From: Escallonia rubra
Taxonomy: Eukaryota > Streptophyta > Magnoliopsida > Escalloniales > Escalloniaceae
DNA: 64,000 nucleotides
Assembly: GCA_033065855.1 (NCBI GenBank)
Contig: JAVXUO010000131.1
Span: 384,501-448,500, forward strand
Direction of reading: 5' to 3'
Part shown: piece after piece, positions 45,154 to 57,267 of the stretch
How the letters are laid out: each line of letters begins with the position of its first letter
How positions within the stretch are numbered: the first letter of the stretch is position 1
The notes under the pieces: model-generated
Databases searched by the model: none
What the model was told of the DNA's origin: nothing
The model's input: only the letters and a program-made list of their open reading frames with translations
Translations under genes and position numbers: made by a program

Positions 45154-46418
45154 TTAAAAGTCAAAAAGCTGAGGGTGCTTTTCGCGCATAGCATCCTCGA
45201 GTTCCCAAGTGGCTTCTTCCTTTGAATGGTTACGCCAACGCACCTTTACTAATTTAATAGTTTTTGTGCGTAAAATTTGGTCCTTGCGGTCTAGAATCTC
45301 CACCGGGTATTCCTCGTATGAAAGATCCTCCCGAATCTCTACAGGTTCATAATGGATGACATGAGAAGGATCTGGTACGTATTTCCTCAATGTTGACACA
45401 TGAAACACATCATGCACTCGTGACAAACTCAGAGGTAAGGCAACCTGGTAAGCGACTAGTCCAATCCTCCGCAAGATCTTGAACGGCCCAATAAATCTAG
45501 AGCTAAGCTTGCCCTTCTTCCCAAAACGCATTATTCCTTTCCAAGGTGACACTTTGAGAAAAACATGATCTCCTACTTCAAACTCTAACTCACGTCTTCT
45601 ATTATCAGCGTAACTCTTCTGGCGACTCTGAGCAACTAGTAAATTATCCTTAATCAAACGAATTTTCTCAGATGTAACTTGTACTATCTCTGGCCCCAAG
45701 GCACCCAAAAGTTTCTCCTCTCCAACCTCATACCAGCAAATTGGTGTTGTACACCTTCGACCATATAAAGCTTCAAAGGGTGCCATACCAATACTAGCCT
45801 AAAAGCTATTGTTATATGCAAACTCAACAAGGGGCAGTTGCTCACCCCAATTACTCTTAAAGTTTAGTGAGCAAGCCCTAAGCATGTCCTCTAGAATTTG
45901 AATAGTTCTCTCTGATTGTCCATCACTTTCAGGATGATAAGTTGTACTGAGGTTAAGTCGCGTACCCAGAGCATCTTGCAAACTACGCCAGAACCTCGAT
46001 GTAAAACGTGCATCTCTATCCGAAACTATTGAAACGGGCACGCCGTGTAGTCGAACAATCTCCTGAACATAGAGTTTGGCCAATCTCTCTAAGTTATAGG
46101 TAACTTTAACTGGGATAAAATGCGCTGACTTAGTCAAACGATCGATTATCACCCAAATTGAATCATGACCTTGCCTTGTCCTAGGCAAACCAGACACGAA
46201 GTCCATAGCAATATGTTCCCACTTCCATTGAGGAATGGTAAGTGGTTGCAAAGGTCCACTTGGCCGTTGATGTTCCACTTTAACCTGTTGACAAATAAGA
46301 CACCGAGCTACGAAGTCTGCTATCTCTCTTTTCATATCATTCCACCAAAACACGTCTCGTAAATCCCGATACATTTTAGTACTACCGGGATGTACCGTGA
46401 AGCCTGAACTGTGCATCC
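45154..46418 (-). pseudogene. pol: Tekay-like Gypsy integrase with chromodomain
   Basis: Minus strand, truncated at its N-terminal side. The zinc-binding part of integrase (HPGSTKMYRDL ... CLICQQVK) is followed by a complete DDE core: WEHIAMDFVSGLP (Asp), IVSDRDARFTSRFW (Asp) and YHPESDGQSERTIQ (Glu). A single in-frame TAG at 45799-45801 precedes MAPFEALYGRRC. The C-terminal part (GDHVFLKVSPWKG, LSRVHDVFHVSTLRKYVPDP) leads to a chromodomain (EYPVEILDRKDQILRTKTIK ... VRWRNHSKEEATWE), stop near 45156. Chromodomain plus this polypurine context identifies a chromovirus. With one stop in 420 codons it is among the best preserved coding pieces in the window. Confidence 0.93.
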
Positions 46419-46554
46419 TGCATCCCACATCGGTTGTGAGAGAGTTTGCAATTGGCCTTATAAGACCCTGCCTATGAACATATAAGTACCTACTTGGCTA
46501 GCCCTTTTGAGGGAGGCAATGCCCTGTGGTGGGGCCGTAGACCGGGTCGTTACA
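46419..46554 (+). repeat. TRIM LTR in inverted orientation
   Basis: The plus strand reads TGCATCCCACATCGG ... GGTCGTTACA, the reverse of the array copies. It begins with a small deletion after TG. It abuts the broken 5' edge of the Gypsy pol and has no primer site after it. Confidence 0.85.
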
Positions 46555-47178
46555 TGTTGATTTAAATTGAGCTGAAGTTATGCTCTGCTTTGACTTGATT
46601 GTAGTGTGTAAGAGTTTATTATTGGGGTCTTGTATACAAAATCACGGGTATATCATGATCTAATAGCTATTTGTGATGTCTTGAGACAACTTGAAAGTCT
46701 CTATAACATGTAATTGTCAATATCATTCTCTTAATACAAAAAAAATAGTAAATAAGTTTTGAAAATGCAACATGTGCATAAAAAGCTCGTACTAATGCCC
46801 AAATTAGTATACAATCGTCTATTTGTCGAGGCGAGCGAACAGAGTTACTTTAACGACAGCATTGTCGCATATGATGGAGTAAACGCACGGCTTCTTAACA
46901 GAGGAAGATCTGACAGAGAAATTGGCTTCTTAACAGAGATGGATGCCTTCCGGTACAGGATAATGTAAACTGTCACTATGCTTTAACTTGATCGTTTGTT
47001 ACTGTTTATGACTTAGCAGAAAGATGACCTTTACAGGATAGAGTTACTTTAATGACGTTTGTTTTTTATGACTTAGCAGAAAGATGACTTTTGTCTCTGA
47101 GTTTTTCACCTAGTTAAGGGCAATGTTAGGTGCGAAACTCTCTCGTTCTTCCTCCTCCTTCAATTCTCTTAGACTAAG
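46555..47178. other. Unassigned stretch before the LINE
   Basis: No recognised gene. A segment around ATGACTTAGCAGAAAGATGAC is repeated about 62 bp apart (47007 and 47069), and AGAGTTACTTTAAYGAC occurs at about 46842 and 47040. A 69-codon frame at 46759 has no domain. Confidence 0.35.
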
Positions 47179-48905
47179 ATGGGTTCTTCCAGTTTAGACT
47201 CCTCAAATGTAGATGAAGAGCTGGCCATTGAAAGGTGTGGTCACCTAGTTCTAATTGACCCGGATCTGATCTAAAATCGACAAAATTGTGGACTCCCGTG
47301 TTTTTCCCAACTCTTTGCTCCAACGTTGTGTGAATCAAGAAATTAAGGTGACCAGTTGAAGTAGAAACTATTGGTGATCTCTTTGCATTTCACTTATCTG
47401 ATGCTTTGGATATGGAGTGTTTACTTTTTGATGGACCTTGGAATGTCCATGGTGCCCTGTTAGTGTTAGTGAAATGGCTGCCTTTTAAGTGTATTTCTCG
47501 GTTGGATTTTAGTACTGTTGATTTGTGGGTTAGAACCAATGAAATATCTACTGAGATGTTCTACCATGAAGTGGCTGGGCAAATTGGGAGTTTCTGTGGG
47601 GGAGTGTTGCCGTCGATTAGTCTCTCACTCGGCAACGCCGGTGAGATTACTTCCAGGTTTTAGTTTGCGTCGTGCTTTCGAAACCGTTGGTTGATGGTGC
47701 ATTTGTTCGATAGTGGGCGAGCACGGGAGTTGGGTTTAGACTACCTAGGAGAAAATTTTCCACATTTGCTACCGATGTGGAGTCATCGATCATGTTAATC
47801 AAGATTGTCGTAGCTCGCCAACGTGTGGAAATGGTGGTTGATCGTTATGCTCATCGACAATCTTCTCAATTGTTTCATTAACCTCACCGTCCCATTTTTT
47901 TCCCGACAACTTTTCGCGTTTGCTAACACCAGCTAGAACTGTACAAGCCACATTTACATTGATCGAAAAATGGCTGATGTTTTTGCTGCCGAAGGTCATA
48001 GTTCTACGGGTGGTGTTGTCAATGCTTCAGGTCACTCTTTGCATAGGTCCTTGCCGTCTCCTGTGAATTCGAAGGAGGAAGACGGTTTTTTTTCATTTCA
48101 GAGTGCTTCGGATGACTTCATCGCCAAAAATTACGTCTTTTCCGACGGAAGCTGCTATGGTAACGCTGGAATTAGGGGCCACTTGTGCGTGTGACACCTG
48201 TTATGTCTCCTGTCCACCTGGCAGTGAAGTGAAAAAACGCGTGGCAGAGGTTGTTTGAGGTGGCTTATTCTCTATTTGACTCTATCTTCTCCACTCACCA
48301 TGCTAAGGAGAACGACAAGGAAATGGCCCGAAGTGCTTTTCAGGCCTATAGCTACTGAATTGGATAACTGTTTATGGGGACAAACCCCTCAATCAGCCTA
48401 ATATCTCTGCTGGACTTGTTGAGTCCGTCCCCTTACAACCGAGGCTTGGCTAATTTCACTGCATTTATTAGACTCTAGTCATGGTAATCTGATCAATATG
48501 GTTCAAATTTAAATTTGGACTTAACATCTATGCACCGGGGTGTCCAATTCTCCTCATTTTGTTTAGTCCAGTGACTCGTCATGTGGTTTCATCGCCGGGA
48601 TTACATATGCGGGTCGGTTCTCTTTCTGATGTTTCCTCAGACGGTGATGACATGGTCCATGGCGATGCTTTGAGTGTGCATTCGGATAGGGAACAGGCTA
48701 TGGCTGCTGCTCTCGGGGATACTGCTGCTTGTATCCTTTAGACAAGTGGAAATGGGGGAACGACATGCTCTTAGTTGCTGGGAGGCTACTTCTAGCACCA
48801 ATATGCTTCCTTCTTCCTCATCATCGTCGGATACTAGATCATATGGCTCCTCTAGCTTCCGTAAACGTAGAGCCGTGGCTGATACCTTGTTAATTTCTGA
48901 GACGT
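47179..48905 (+). pseudogene. L1 LINE ORF1 (DUF4283 and CCHC knuckle)
   Basis: The start MGSSSLDSSNVDEELA at 47179 is followed by frameshifted pieces. DMECLLFDGPWNVHGALLVL (about 47410-47470) and VDLWVRTNEI are the DUF4283 nucleic-acid-binding region typical of plant L1 ORF1. CYRCGVIDHVNQDC (about 47768-47812) is a CCHC knuckle. The tail (to about 48905) is Ser/Asp-rich with several stops. ORF1 proteins bind LINE RNA. It lies about 560 bp upstream of ORF2 on the same strand. Confidence 0.75.
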
Positions 48906-49467
48906 AACCGTAAAAGTTAAATCGGAGTGCCCACTCCATTTATCTTTTTCGTCAGAATCTACGGACTTCATGGAGGTTGGCGAAACCGAGCAGTGTGTCA
49001 AGTCCTCAGGATGCTTGGATTTGGTGTTGTCTACTTCCCCTGGATTTGTCCCTTAGATTTCTTCAAGTACGACAGCGGTGTAGCATTTGGATGCCAATGA
49101 TTTTTCCTTGTCCTCGTCTTCCAGCTCTCACAAACGCAACCATGATGGACTCTATAGTGCAAGTGTTGAAGGGGAGGTGAAAAATTGCGCACATCTGGGG
49201 TGTTGGCTACTTATCAACCCCCAGGTATGCGTAATTTCATGTTGTTACTGCAATTTCACTTCATGCTTTATTTGATGCTCATAGTACATGTCCTTGTTTG
49301 AGTTATTTTGGAAGGCACCTTGTATGCTTTTACTATTTGAATTTGGCATTGGGTTTTCTAAGGGGTGCAGATCTTAATTTGCAGTCCTCTTATTTAACGG
49401 GAATTCTAGTTGGTTTGAAAATGCCTTTGCTGGTTGGGCCGAACCAACCACGAGGGGGAGGGGGTCC

Positions 49468-50459
49468 ATGATTATCCTCATCTGGAATTGTGGTGGTATT
49501 GGTCAAGCTACCACAATTCGTACAGCTTTTGGTTTGATCTAGACACATAATCTAGATATCGTATTTTTTATGGAGACGAAGTCTTTGTGATAATAAGGTT
49601 GGGTCGTACTTTCATAAATGTGGTTTTACTTCGTTTGTGGGGGTTGATCTGGTGAGATTAAGTGGAGGATTATGGTTAGGGTAGAGGTCTCATGTTTGCT
49701 TGTCAATCAGAGTTGTGCATTCTAACTACATTTTAGCTTAATTTTTTGGATCCTCTGGGGAGCATGAGCTTTATGGGTTCATCTATGGAGACCCCCAAGT
49801 CTCTTTAAGAGAGAGTACTTGGTGTACTCTCGTTTCTTTGTTGGTACCCTTTTCCTGTCCTATTTGTTTGTGCGAGTGATTTCAATCGGGTATAAGATCC
49901 GGTGGAGAAATCTGGTCCTCATTCTTCTACCATTCTGAGGGTAATGCTTTCAAGGATTTTTTTAGCCTCTGGGGAGGGTTTTGTGTTTACTTGGGTTCTG
50001 GGCTCCCTGCTCCGTGATTTAATTTATGAAAAATTGGATAGAGTCATGGCTTCGGCCTCCTGGATTGTGCTTCATAATCATGCCTTGCTAGGAATCTGGG
50101 TATTCAGAGGTCTGATCATGCTCCTGTTTTGTGTGATTCTGGCCCAACACATAATTCTTACCCCTCACCTCGCCGTTTTGAAGCCATGTGGTTCTCATCT
50201 CCATAGTGTCTTCTTGTTGTTCGCAGCGTTTGGTCGTCACCAGTGATAGGTTCACCTCTTTTCCAATTAATGCATAGACTCTCGAAACTTATTGTTGCTT
50301 TTACATGGTTGGAGTTGAGATAGCTTTATTAATATTGGGGCTCAGATTAAAGACATTAAGAAGGTTTTGTCTTCATCTACTTTGCATGTCAACTCCTCCA
50401 AAACCTCCCAATTAGCGGATCACCGAATTCGTTGCAAACTAGGTTTTCTACTTAAATGT
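49468..50459 (+). pseudogene. L1 LINE ORF2 endonuclease domain
   Basis: ATG at 49468 reads MIILIWNCGGIGQATTIRTA (active-site WN), then DIVFFMETKS (catalytic Glu), GGLWLG, a degenerate Asp-Asn step near 49870, and RSDHAPVLCDS (Ser-Asp-His, about 50108-50140) near the end. This is the exonuclease-endonuclease-phosphatase fold of L1 ORF2. Stops are frequent (for example near 49540). Coding is cut at 50459 by a solo LTR and resumes at 52667. Confidence 0.78.
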
Positions 50460-51179
50460 TAATGCCAAGGAAAGTGGGTTCGTACCTACGTGGAGGTGCC
50501 ACAAGGAATGCAGTCCGAGTCAGATGCCAAGTATGTTGATGTGAGACACAGCAAGGGTGGAACAAGGGCAGAGACCAAGGGCTTCCCAGACAAAGCTTGA
50601 GGGTGGCAGTGCTGCGAGGGCGATAGCGCAGGATGAATACACGACGACAGTCACAGTCCGATGCTTAGGTCCAGAGTCAGGGTCATGTATGTTTCTCTCT
50701 CTAGGATTCTAGAGTGAGAAAGTAAAAAAGTGAGAATTCTAAAAATGTCCAACCGTCTGAATGAATTCTCAAGACCTCTATTTATAGAGATTGAGATGAT
50801 GATGTCATTAATCGACAAGTGGAACTTCCCGGGAGTGACACGTCACCGGGGGGTCCACGGGTGCCGGTGCTCCATGGACTGTCGGATCGCATATTCACTC
50901 GGCCTCTCCCTCACAGCGTCACTCTGTCTGTTTAGAACGACTGGCTCCCACAGCGTCGGTGTGGCCAGAGAACCCCCTTGATCTAGTCTCCAATCCAAGC
51001 GCTTGCAGAGTCCCACAGGTCTGGCAGCAGTGGGGAAGACCCGACGCCCAACTGCCAGGCGAACTAGGCGCGATGCCCTCCAAAGACCTGCTCTCGTCTC
51101 GGAGTGACCCGGGGGTCATAGTCCCTAGGGGTGCCGACGTAAGCCCCAAGTGCTGGAGCACGTAGGCCAGTCACGCAGG

Positions 51180-51800
51180 CACCCTGGCAAAAATAGTTTC
51201 CCGAAGGAGTCGCCTATTCTACGGGCTGAGGTAGCTTCCCGGAGGAGTCGTCTACCTGGCGAAAAAAGAGTCCTCATGCCGGAGCACTTAGAGCTCCCTG
51301 GCAGAGATAGTGTCCCGGAGGAGTCGCCTATCCCCGCGGGTGAGTCCTTGTGCCGGAGCACTCGGAGCGCGTCAAGGTAGCATCCCGGAGGAGCTGTCTA
51401 CCCGACTGGCCGAGGTAGCATCCCAGAGGAGCCGTCTACTTGGAGGAAGGGGAGTTGAAAAGCTCCATGGCAGAGATAGTGTCCCGGCGGAGTCGCCTAT
51501 CCCCGCGGGTGAGTCCTTGTGCCGAAGCACTCGAAGCGCGTCAAGGTAGCACCCCGATGGGCCGAGGTAGCATCCCGAAGGAGTCGTCTACCTGGCGGAA
51601 GGGGAGTTGAAAAGCTCCCTGGCGGAGATAGTGTCCCGGAGGAGTCGCCTATCCCCGCGGGTGAGTCCTTGTGTCGGAGCACTCAGAGCGCGTCAAGGTA
51701 GCATCCCGGAGGAGCCGTCTACCTGGCAGAAGGGGAGTTGAAGAGCTCTCTGGCGGAGATAGTGTCTCGGAGGAGTCGCTTATCCCCGCAGGTGATGTAC
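51180..51800. repeat. GC-rich minisatellite in LTR A
   Basis: Units contain TCCCGGAGGAGTCGCCTATC, CCCGCGGGTGAGTCCTTGTG and GAGCACTCGGAGCGCGTCAA in fixed order. Three full and several partial units are visible, diverged by a few percent plus indels. Confidence 0.85.
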
Positions 51801-52189
51801 ACTCCGGAGAGTGGGTCGAAGCATGTTCCACGACCAAGGCAAGGTGCGCATGGTGTGGTGAATGAGTGTGGTGCCCGGGGGCATGTAACATGATTGTGGC
51901 GCATGGGCGCGATGAAGTGAGTAAGGTGCCGGGGGCATGTCTTTGTTAGTGGCGCGACGTAGTGCGTATGGTGCCGGGGGCATGGTAGTGTGACAGAGAG
52001 CCTGGGGGCACGGCTGTATCAGCGGCGCGGCGCACGGGCGCGGCGGAGTGTTGAAGTGCGGCGCCCGGACGCCGGCGACGGGGGTCGCGGAGTTGTGTCC
52101 GGGCGACGGGGGTCACGGAGTTGTGTCCGGGCGACGGGGTCGCGGAGTTATGTATGGTCCCTTGAAGAGAAATGAATGTGTTAAGTATG

Positions 52190-52410
52190 GAGACCAAAGG
52201 CCAACCCATAGGGGAAGTCCAAGGCCAACCCTTAGGGGGAGGCCAAGGCCAACCCTTAGGGGGAGGCCAAGGCCAACGCCAAGGGAAGGCCGAGGCCGAC
52301 CCCCAAGGGGAGGCCGAGGCCGAGGCCGACCCCATAGGGAAGGCCAAGGCCGAGGCCGACCCCATAGGGAAGGCCAAGGCCGAGGCCGACCCCAAGGGGA
52401 AGGCCAAGGC
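52190..52410. repeat. Short tandem repeat GGCCAAGGCC in LTR A
   Basis: About nine copies of a 24-27-bp word, first of form AGGCCAAGGCCAACCCTTAG, then AAGGCCGAGGCCGACCCCAT. All frames stay open through it, which explains the overlapping Ala/Pro/Gly-rich frames. Confidence 0.85.
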
Positions 52411-52666
52411 AAACTTCTTTGGGCAAGTGCCATGGTGCGCCGATGGGAGACATGCGAAGTGCGGCGGTCGAAGTGTCATGAGGCTTTGCGCGAAAATGAG
52501 CTTCTTAGTGACAAAGTAACGTAACGAAAGTGAGAAGTGCACGTGACTTGAGCGTGCATGCTTTGACCGGTTGTGAGCGTTGAAAATGACTGTTGCTTGT
52601 GCGGATGTGTCATGGAAAATGGGACCCCAGTGGGCCTTTGGGTGCGACCAGAATAGGTTGGGAACA

Positions 52667-52783
52667 AATGTGAGGAAGTGTTTTGGGCACAGCGTTCAAA
52701 AATTTCTTGGTTAACTTTGGGTGATAGAAATACGAAACTTTATCATGTTGCGATGATCATTCATCGTCGAAGTAACCACATCA
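52667..52783 (+). pseudogene. LINE ORF2 segment between the two solo LTRs
   Basis: One frame reads EEVFWAQRSKISWLTLGDRN, then TKLYHVAMIIHRRSNHI, the conserved L1 block between endonuclease and reverse transcriptase. It is bounded by the right AATGT and the left CATCA duplications. Confidence 0.88.
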
Positions 52784-55047
52784 TGTCACGACCCGAACCC
52801 ACGGGTAGGTCCGCGAGCTAGATACATGACCGGCCGCAGACCCAATGGATTCCAACCAAGGGCTCTGTCATGCCTTACTACAACCTGTGCACAAGAATCT
52901 ATAACCAAGTAATTTAAATCTATCTCCTTAATAATATTTGTAAAATCACGCTTATAATTTCTCAATAAATCTCCAATGACATTCTTTATTTAACAACTAA
53001 CATAGATCATTTTAAATTCGGTGAAGATCTACGCTCCGAAAAAAAAATATCAAATTACAAATTTAGTACCAGCATACCACCTAATGATTTATTAAATAAT
53101 CTAAGAGGACTACAACTCCGCTAGCAGTCGTCTACCATAATCCTCGTGGCCTTCATCAGTGCCGGTTCCATCTAGATCATCGCCTGAAAAATATTTAAAA
53201 AAGTGAGCTTGGGGCCCAGTCAGTACACATACCATATCCCTAAAATAGGTTTTGGGGTTTATAAAATATGCCATGGTTTCTTCGATTTAAAACTGCTAAA
53301 CATTTTCATAGGAGATACTATACAAATATATATACTTTATGAAAGCAATTCATCCAAGATTCTCAAAATCGGAGTATGATATCAAGAAGGCTCATCAACA
53401 ACTATCACAGTTCATCATAACTTAGGTATGTTGCGGTCAGCGAACATTCCCCTCTGACTAGGGCCCACAATCCCTACTCCACCTGATTTGGTCAAGGTAT
53501 GCGCCCTCTGACTAGGGCCCACAATCCCTCATTTGTCCGGGATACATATTATTGTGGATGCAAGAGGGCAAACCACGAGCAACAGTACTGTGTGTCAACG
53601 TATAGTCCCGTTGACCAGGATCCAACAATCCAACTTTCCCCCGTGGATATGGGGCGCAACAACCAAGTCAGAAATAACGTATCATTCGACATAAGCCAAC
53701 TTTAAAACACTACTCATAGAAACATTCCATGGTATTTTTAATGCATTTTCTCATCAACCAATTTACACAAAAGCAGTAGCGTGTGAAAGGCTTTAAAACT
53801 TCTAATTGGAACAAATCATTTATACATATACATAGACAGAAAATAGGGTTTACGGATGAATATGGCAAGAGTACTTACTTGGATAGTTAAGCGGTTCTGG
53901 TTCTTATTCCCAAATCTGCCCTAACTCTTGTCTATCGAAACCTAAACAATAAAAAGATGTTATTTATTGCCGCTCAATCATGCCTAGGTGCTAAATTTCC
54001 CCTCGAAGTGCGCAAAATTACCAAAATACCCCTAGATTTATGTAAATTTACCAAATTACCCATGATGCCTAACTTACCGTTACACAACCAATATAACTCA
54101 AAACATCCTTTTAAATAACTAGGTGAGTTTTTCGGACAAAAAGGACCTTTTGTAGGAATTTTTCATTCGGAATCCCAATCAAAAGTATATAAAATGGTGT
54201 CAGAATGCTACAAAATTTTAGAGGCTCAAGCATCTCAGTAGGATCCGATCACTGTAAAATTTTAGCTAAAAATAATTTCGTTTACTATGCCAATTAATTC
54301 AAAAACCTATTTTCAAAATAAAATTATTTGTGGCCCTTCGCATGCCCAGAAAAATCTCAGAAAATTCTACATTGAAGGTTTCATAAAAATAAGGGGAGTT
54401 TTAGTTTTGCATTTTGCCCAAATATACTCAAAAATGGCATAAAAAGTTTTGGCAATTGACTCATAAGTAATTCTAGAAACAGCAATTTTCAGCAAATCTT
54501 AGTTTTGTATATTCACCATTTTGAGGCAGAAACATGATAAAGTATACTTTCTAAGGTTTTCAAAAATATAAGGTTCACAAAAAGTCAATAAGTTTATGAC
54601 ATATCTATAGTAAATCGAAGTGGCTGATCAAAACAGCACATCTCTATACATACCAGTTTGTTTTCAATGGTTAATTTGTAGCTGAAACACTACGAATCTC
54701 AGAAAACTCAAAACTAAAAAGTTGAAGAGGACTTTCTAAGGTTTCCAGAAATATAAATTTCACAAAAATATCATGAGTAATTAATTTATATGACAAATCG
54801 AAATAGCTGCCCGAAACAGAAAAATCTAGACTTCTATAGTAAATTGAATTTTAAGTCATTTTTTTATATCAAAACATAAGATTCTGAAAAAGCTTAAAAC
54901 TAAAAAGACTCCGAACTAATCGGATTAATAGTTGAAATTATTAATCCGAACTTTTAATATTATTAGAAGACTCCGAACTAATCGGATTAATAGTCGAAAT
55001 TATGCATTCTGATCAACTAAAAAGAAAACACGAAGTTGGAGTGTTAC
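52784..55047 (-). mobile_element. Solo LTR B in the LINE (Gypsy type, minus)
   Basis: Plus strand TGTCACGACCC ... GTGTTACA; on minus it starts TGTAACACTCC and ends GGGTCGTGACA, the usual form of chromovirus LTRs. Perfect CATCA duplications (52779-52783 and 55048-55052). 2264 bp without coding sequence. A word with CTGACTAGGGCCCACAATCC is repeated near 53455 and 53510, and GACTCCGAACTAATCGGATT is repeated near 54908 and 54970. Confidence 0.92.
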
Positions 55048-57230
55048 ACATCACTTCTATTAAAGGACATAGAGGTGAGGTTATCTCTGGGGAGGCTGAT
55101 ATTAGATCTCATATTGTTTCATACTTTCAAAATTTATTGTCACCCTCGAATCCGCTGTTTACACTGGTTCTGAGGTGTCTGCTCATCTGGCTTCTCTTTG
55201 CCTGATAACTCTTTCCTCTTAGCAGGTTCTTCATCTCAATCAATCCTTTTTGCCTGCTGAAATCAAAACTATCGTTTTCCAATTAGCATATTTAAAAGCT
55301 TCGGGGCCTAATGGTTACCCTACTTTAGTATTTAAGCACTGCTGGGGAATTATGGGACCTTTGATTACTCATGCAATGCTCTCCTTCCTTAAATCGGGTA
55401 GGATGTTAAGGGAGGTGAACCACATTTTTATTTCCCTAGTTCCAAAAATTAAGTTTCCTGAGTTGGCGGAACATTTTTGGCCTATGAGTTTGCGTAATGT
55501 GGTCTACAAAATTATTTCCAAGACACTTTTTAATCGTATGACTCCGATCATGAAGCTGCTGTTTTCTCATTTTCAAAATGCTTTCATTCAAGGTCGATGC
55601 CTTTTGGATAATGTTATGCTCGCTCAAGAAATCACTGATTGTGTTAGACATCAAACTAGAGGGAAGGTTGTTCTTGTTGCTCTTAAATTAGACATGAGCA
55701 ACACTTTTAAGCGTTTAGGATGGAATTTCATTGAGGCAATCATCATTGCTTTAGGCTTTCCTTTTGATTGGATCAGACTTATTAACCAATGCATTTCAAT
55801 TGTCTCATATTCGATTCTGATCAATGGTTCGCCTTCACCGCCTTTTGTTCCGAATTGTGGAATTAGGCAAGGTGATCCCCTTTCGCCTTTCCTCTTTATC
55901 CTTCGTGCGGAAATTCTTTCCACCGGCTTACGCCAAGCTGAGGTTATGGGAAAACTTTAAGGAATTAAAGTAGTCTGTCATTCCCCTTCGGTTTCCCACC
56001 TCATGTATGCTGATGATATCTACCTTTTCTTGAGGCTTAGGAAGGATGTACAGTCTGATATCGTGGAACTTAAGAAAGTTCCTCCAGAGTATTGCCAGTT
56101 TTTGGGTCAATGTATCAGATGGTCCAAGTCTAGCCTAGTGATTAGCCCAATGCTCCTGCTGACATTCGAAACTTGATTGAAGTTGGTTCTGATTTCTCGG
56201 CCAATCCTGGATTCGAGAAATATTTGGGCATTCAATTGGATATTGTATCAAACCGGAAAGAAATTTTTAACAGTTTAATTTAGCGGGTCCAAGATCCGTG
56301 TGCTTATTCGTTAGATCTTTTGTTAAACGAAGCAGGGCATGCTACCTTAATCCAGTCTATCCTATCTTCCCTCCTTGTGAATTATATGTCGGTTTCATGT
56401 TTCAGTTTGTCAGCAACTAGATCAAATTTTAGCCCGGTTTTGGTGGTCAGGTGAAGCAACCCATAAATCTATTCATTGGATGGCTTAGCCTACTTTGTGT
56501 CTGCCTAAGAGGCCTTGGGGTTAGGGTTTCGTGATTTTGCTCGGTTTAATGCTTGGAAATTTTGGTCTAATCCTCATAGCCTATTATCTCAAGTCCCCAT
56601 AGGCAGATATTTTGTTCGACGTACCTTCTTGCAAGACCATCCATCCCAAACTTCCTCTTGGATCTGGCACAGTATTTTGGTCAGAAAGCATACCCTGAAA
56701 CACGGTCTACAATGGCATATTGGGGACGGTCGCTCGATTTCCATTTGGATGGACTGGTGGCTGCCTTGTGTGCTATCAGTGTCATTATGTCCTTACTATA
56801 CTAATTAGAATGCTCAGATCTGTTGTTTGGGATTTAGGGGAGTTTTTTTAGACGTTCCGAGCTGACATCGTCACTCAGATTATCCAACTTAAGCTTCTGC
56901 CGGCTGGCTCGACAGATCAGTCCTTTGCCAAAGACAACCACTTTTCAGTTGCATCAGTCTATGGATTCTTGTCTACTAGACTGTACACTTCATTTCCTTG
57001 TATCCCCTTCATGACCCCTGCGTTGTGGTTGAGACTCTCTAAAAGCTCCCAATCCCTGAGAAAATTTTTCTACTGGCAGTGTCTCCATGGTCAACTACAC
57101 CTTGATTTTGAACTTATCAAACATCATTGCCCTACAGTTGATTGTTGTTCGCTTTGTTCACTTACTTCTGAAACTCATGAACATCTTTTTCTTGAGTGTC
57201 CCAGTAGCCAACCAATTTGGTAGTCTTTTT
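55048..57230 (+). pseudogene. LINE ORF2 reverse transcriptase and zf-RVT
   Basis: Resumes with TSIKGHRGEVISGEADIRSH. The RT domain shows FIQGRCLLDNVMLAQEI (about 55585-55635), VALKLDMSNTF (about 55676-55710), NGSPSPPFVPNCGIRQGDPL (about 55823-55882) and the catalytic YADD (56006-56017). C-terminal text includes ARFNAWKFWSNPHSL and TSSWIWHSI. The zf-RVT domain (FFYWQCLHGQL, CSLCSLTSETHEHLFLECPS, about 57060-57205) follows. Several frame changes occur (near 55960, 56100-56400 and 56810). It would copy LINE RNA by target-primed reverse transcription; this copy is dead. Confidence 0.88.
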
Positions 57231-57267
57231 TTGGCAATAGTCCTTTTCCTTTTCCTTAATAGCTTGT

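Larger units (their letters stand above)
50460..52666 (-). mobile_element. Solo LTR A in the LINE, minus orientation
   Basis: On minus it begins TGTTCCCAACC and ends GGCATTA. The 5-bp flanks are identical, AATGT (50455-50459 and 52667-52671), and the LINE frame continues across it. A TATA box (CTATAAATAG, minus) is at about 50778-50787. U3 is unusually GC-rich and repetitive: about four units of roughly 155 bp (51180-51800) and a 24-27-bp repeat (52190-52410). The 3' end is TA rather than CA. Long open frames within are low-complexity artefacts. Confidence 0.83.

Noticed and set aside
42969..46554. Whole Gypsy fragment as an intact element flanked by its own LTRs
   Set aside because: The outer sequences are TRIM LTRs by length and ends; the Gypsy LTR is present once, on the 3' side only, and pol is truncated.
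51946..52542. Minus- and plus-strand frames of 100-200 codons, Ala/Ser/Pro/Gly-rich
   Set aside because: They coincide with the 24-27-bp tandem repeat and GC-rich core of LTR A, which keep several frames open at once.
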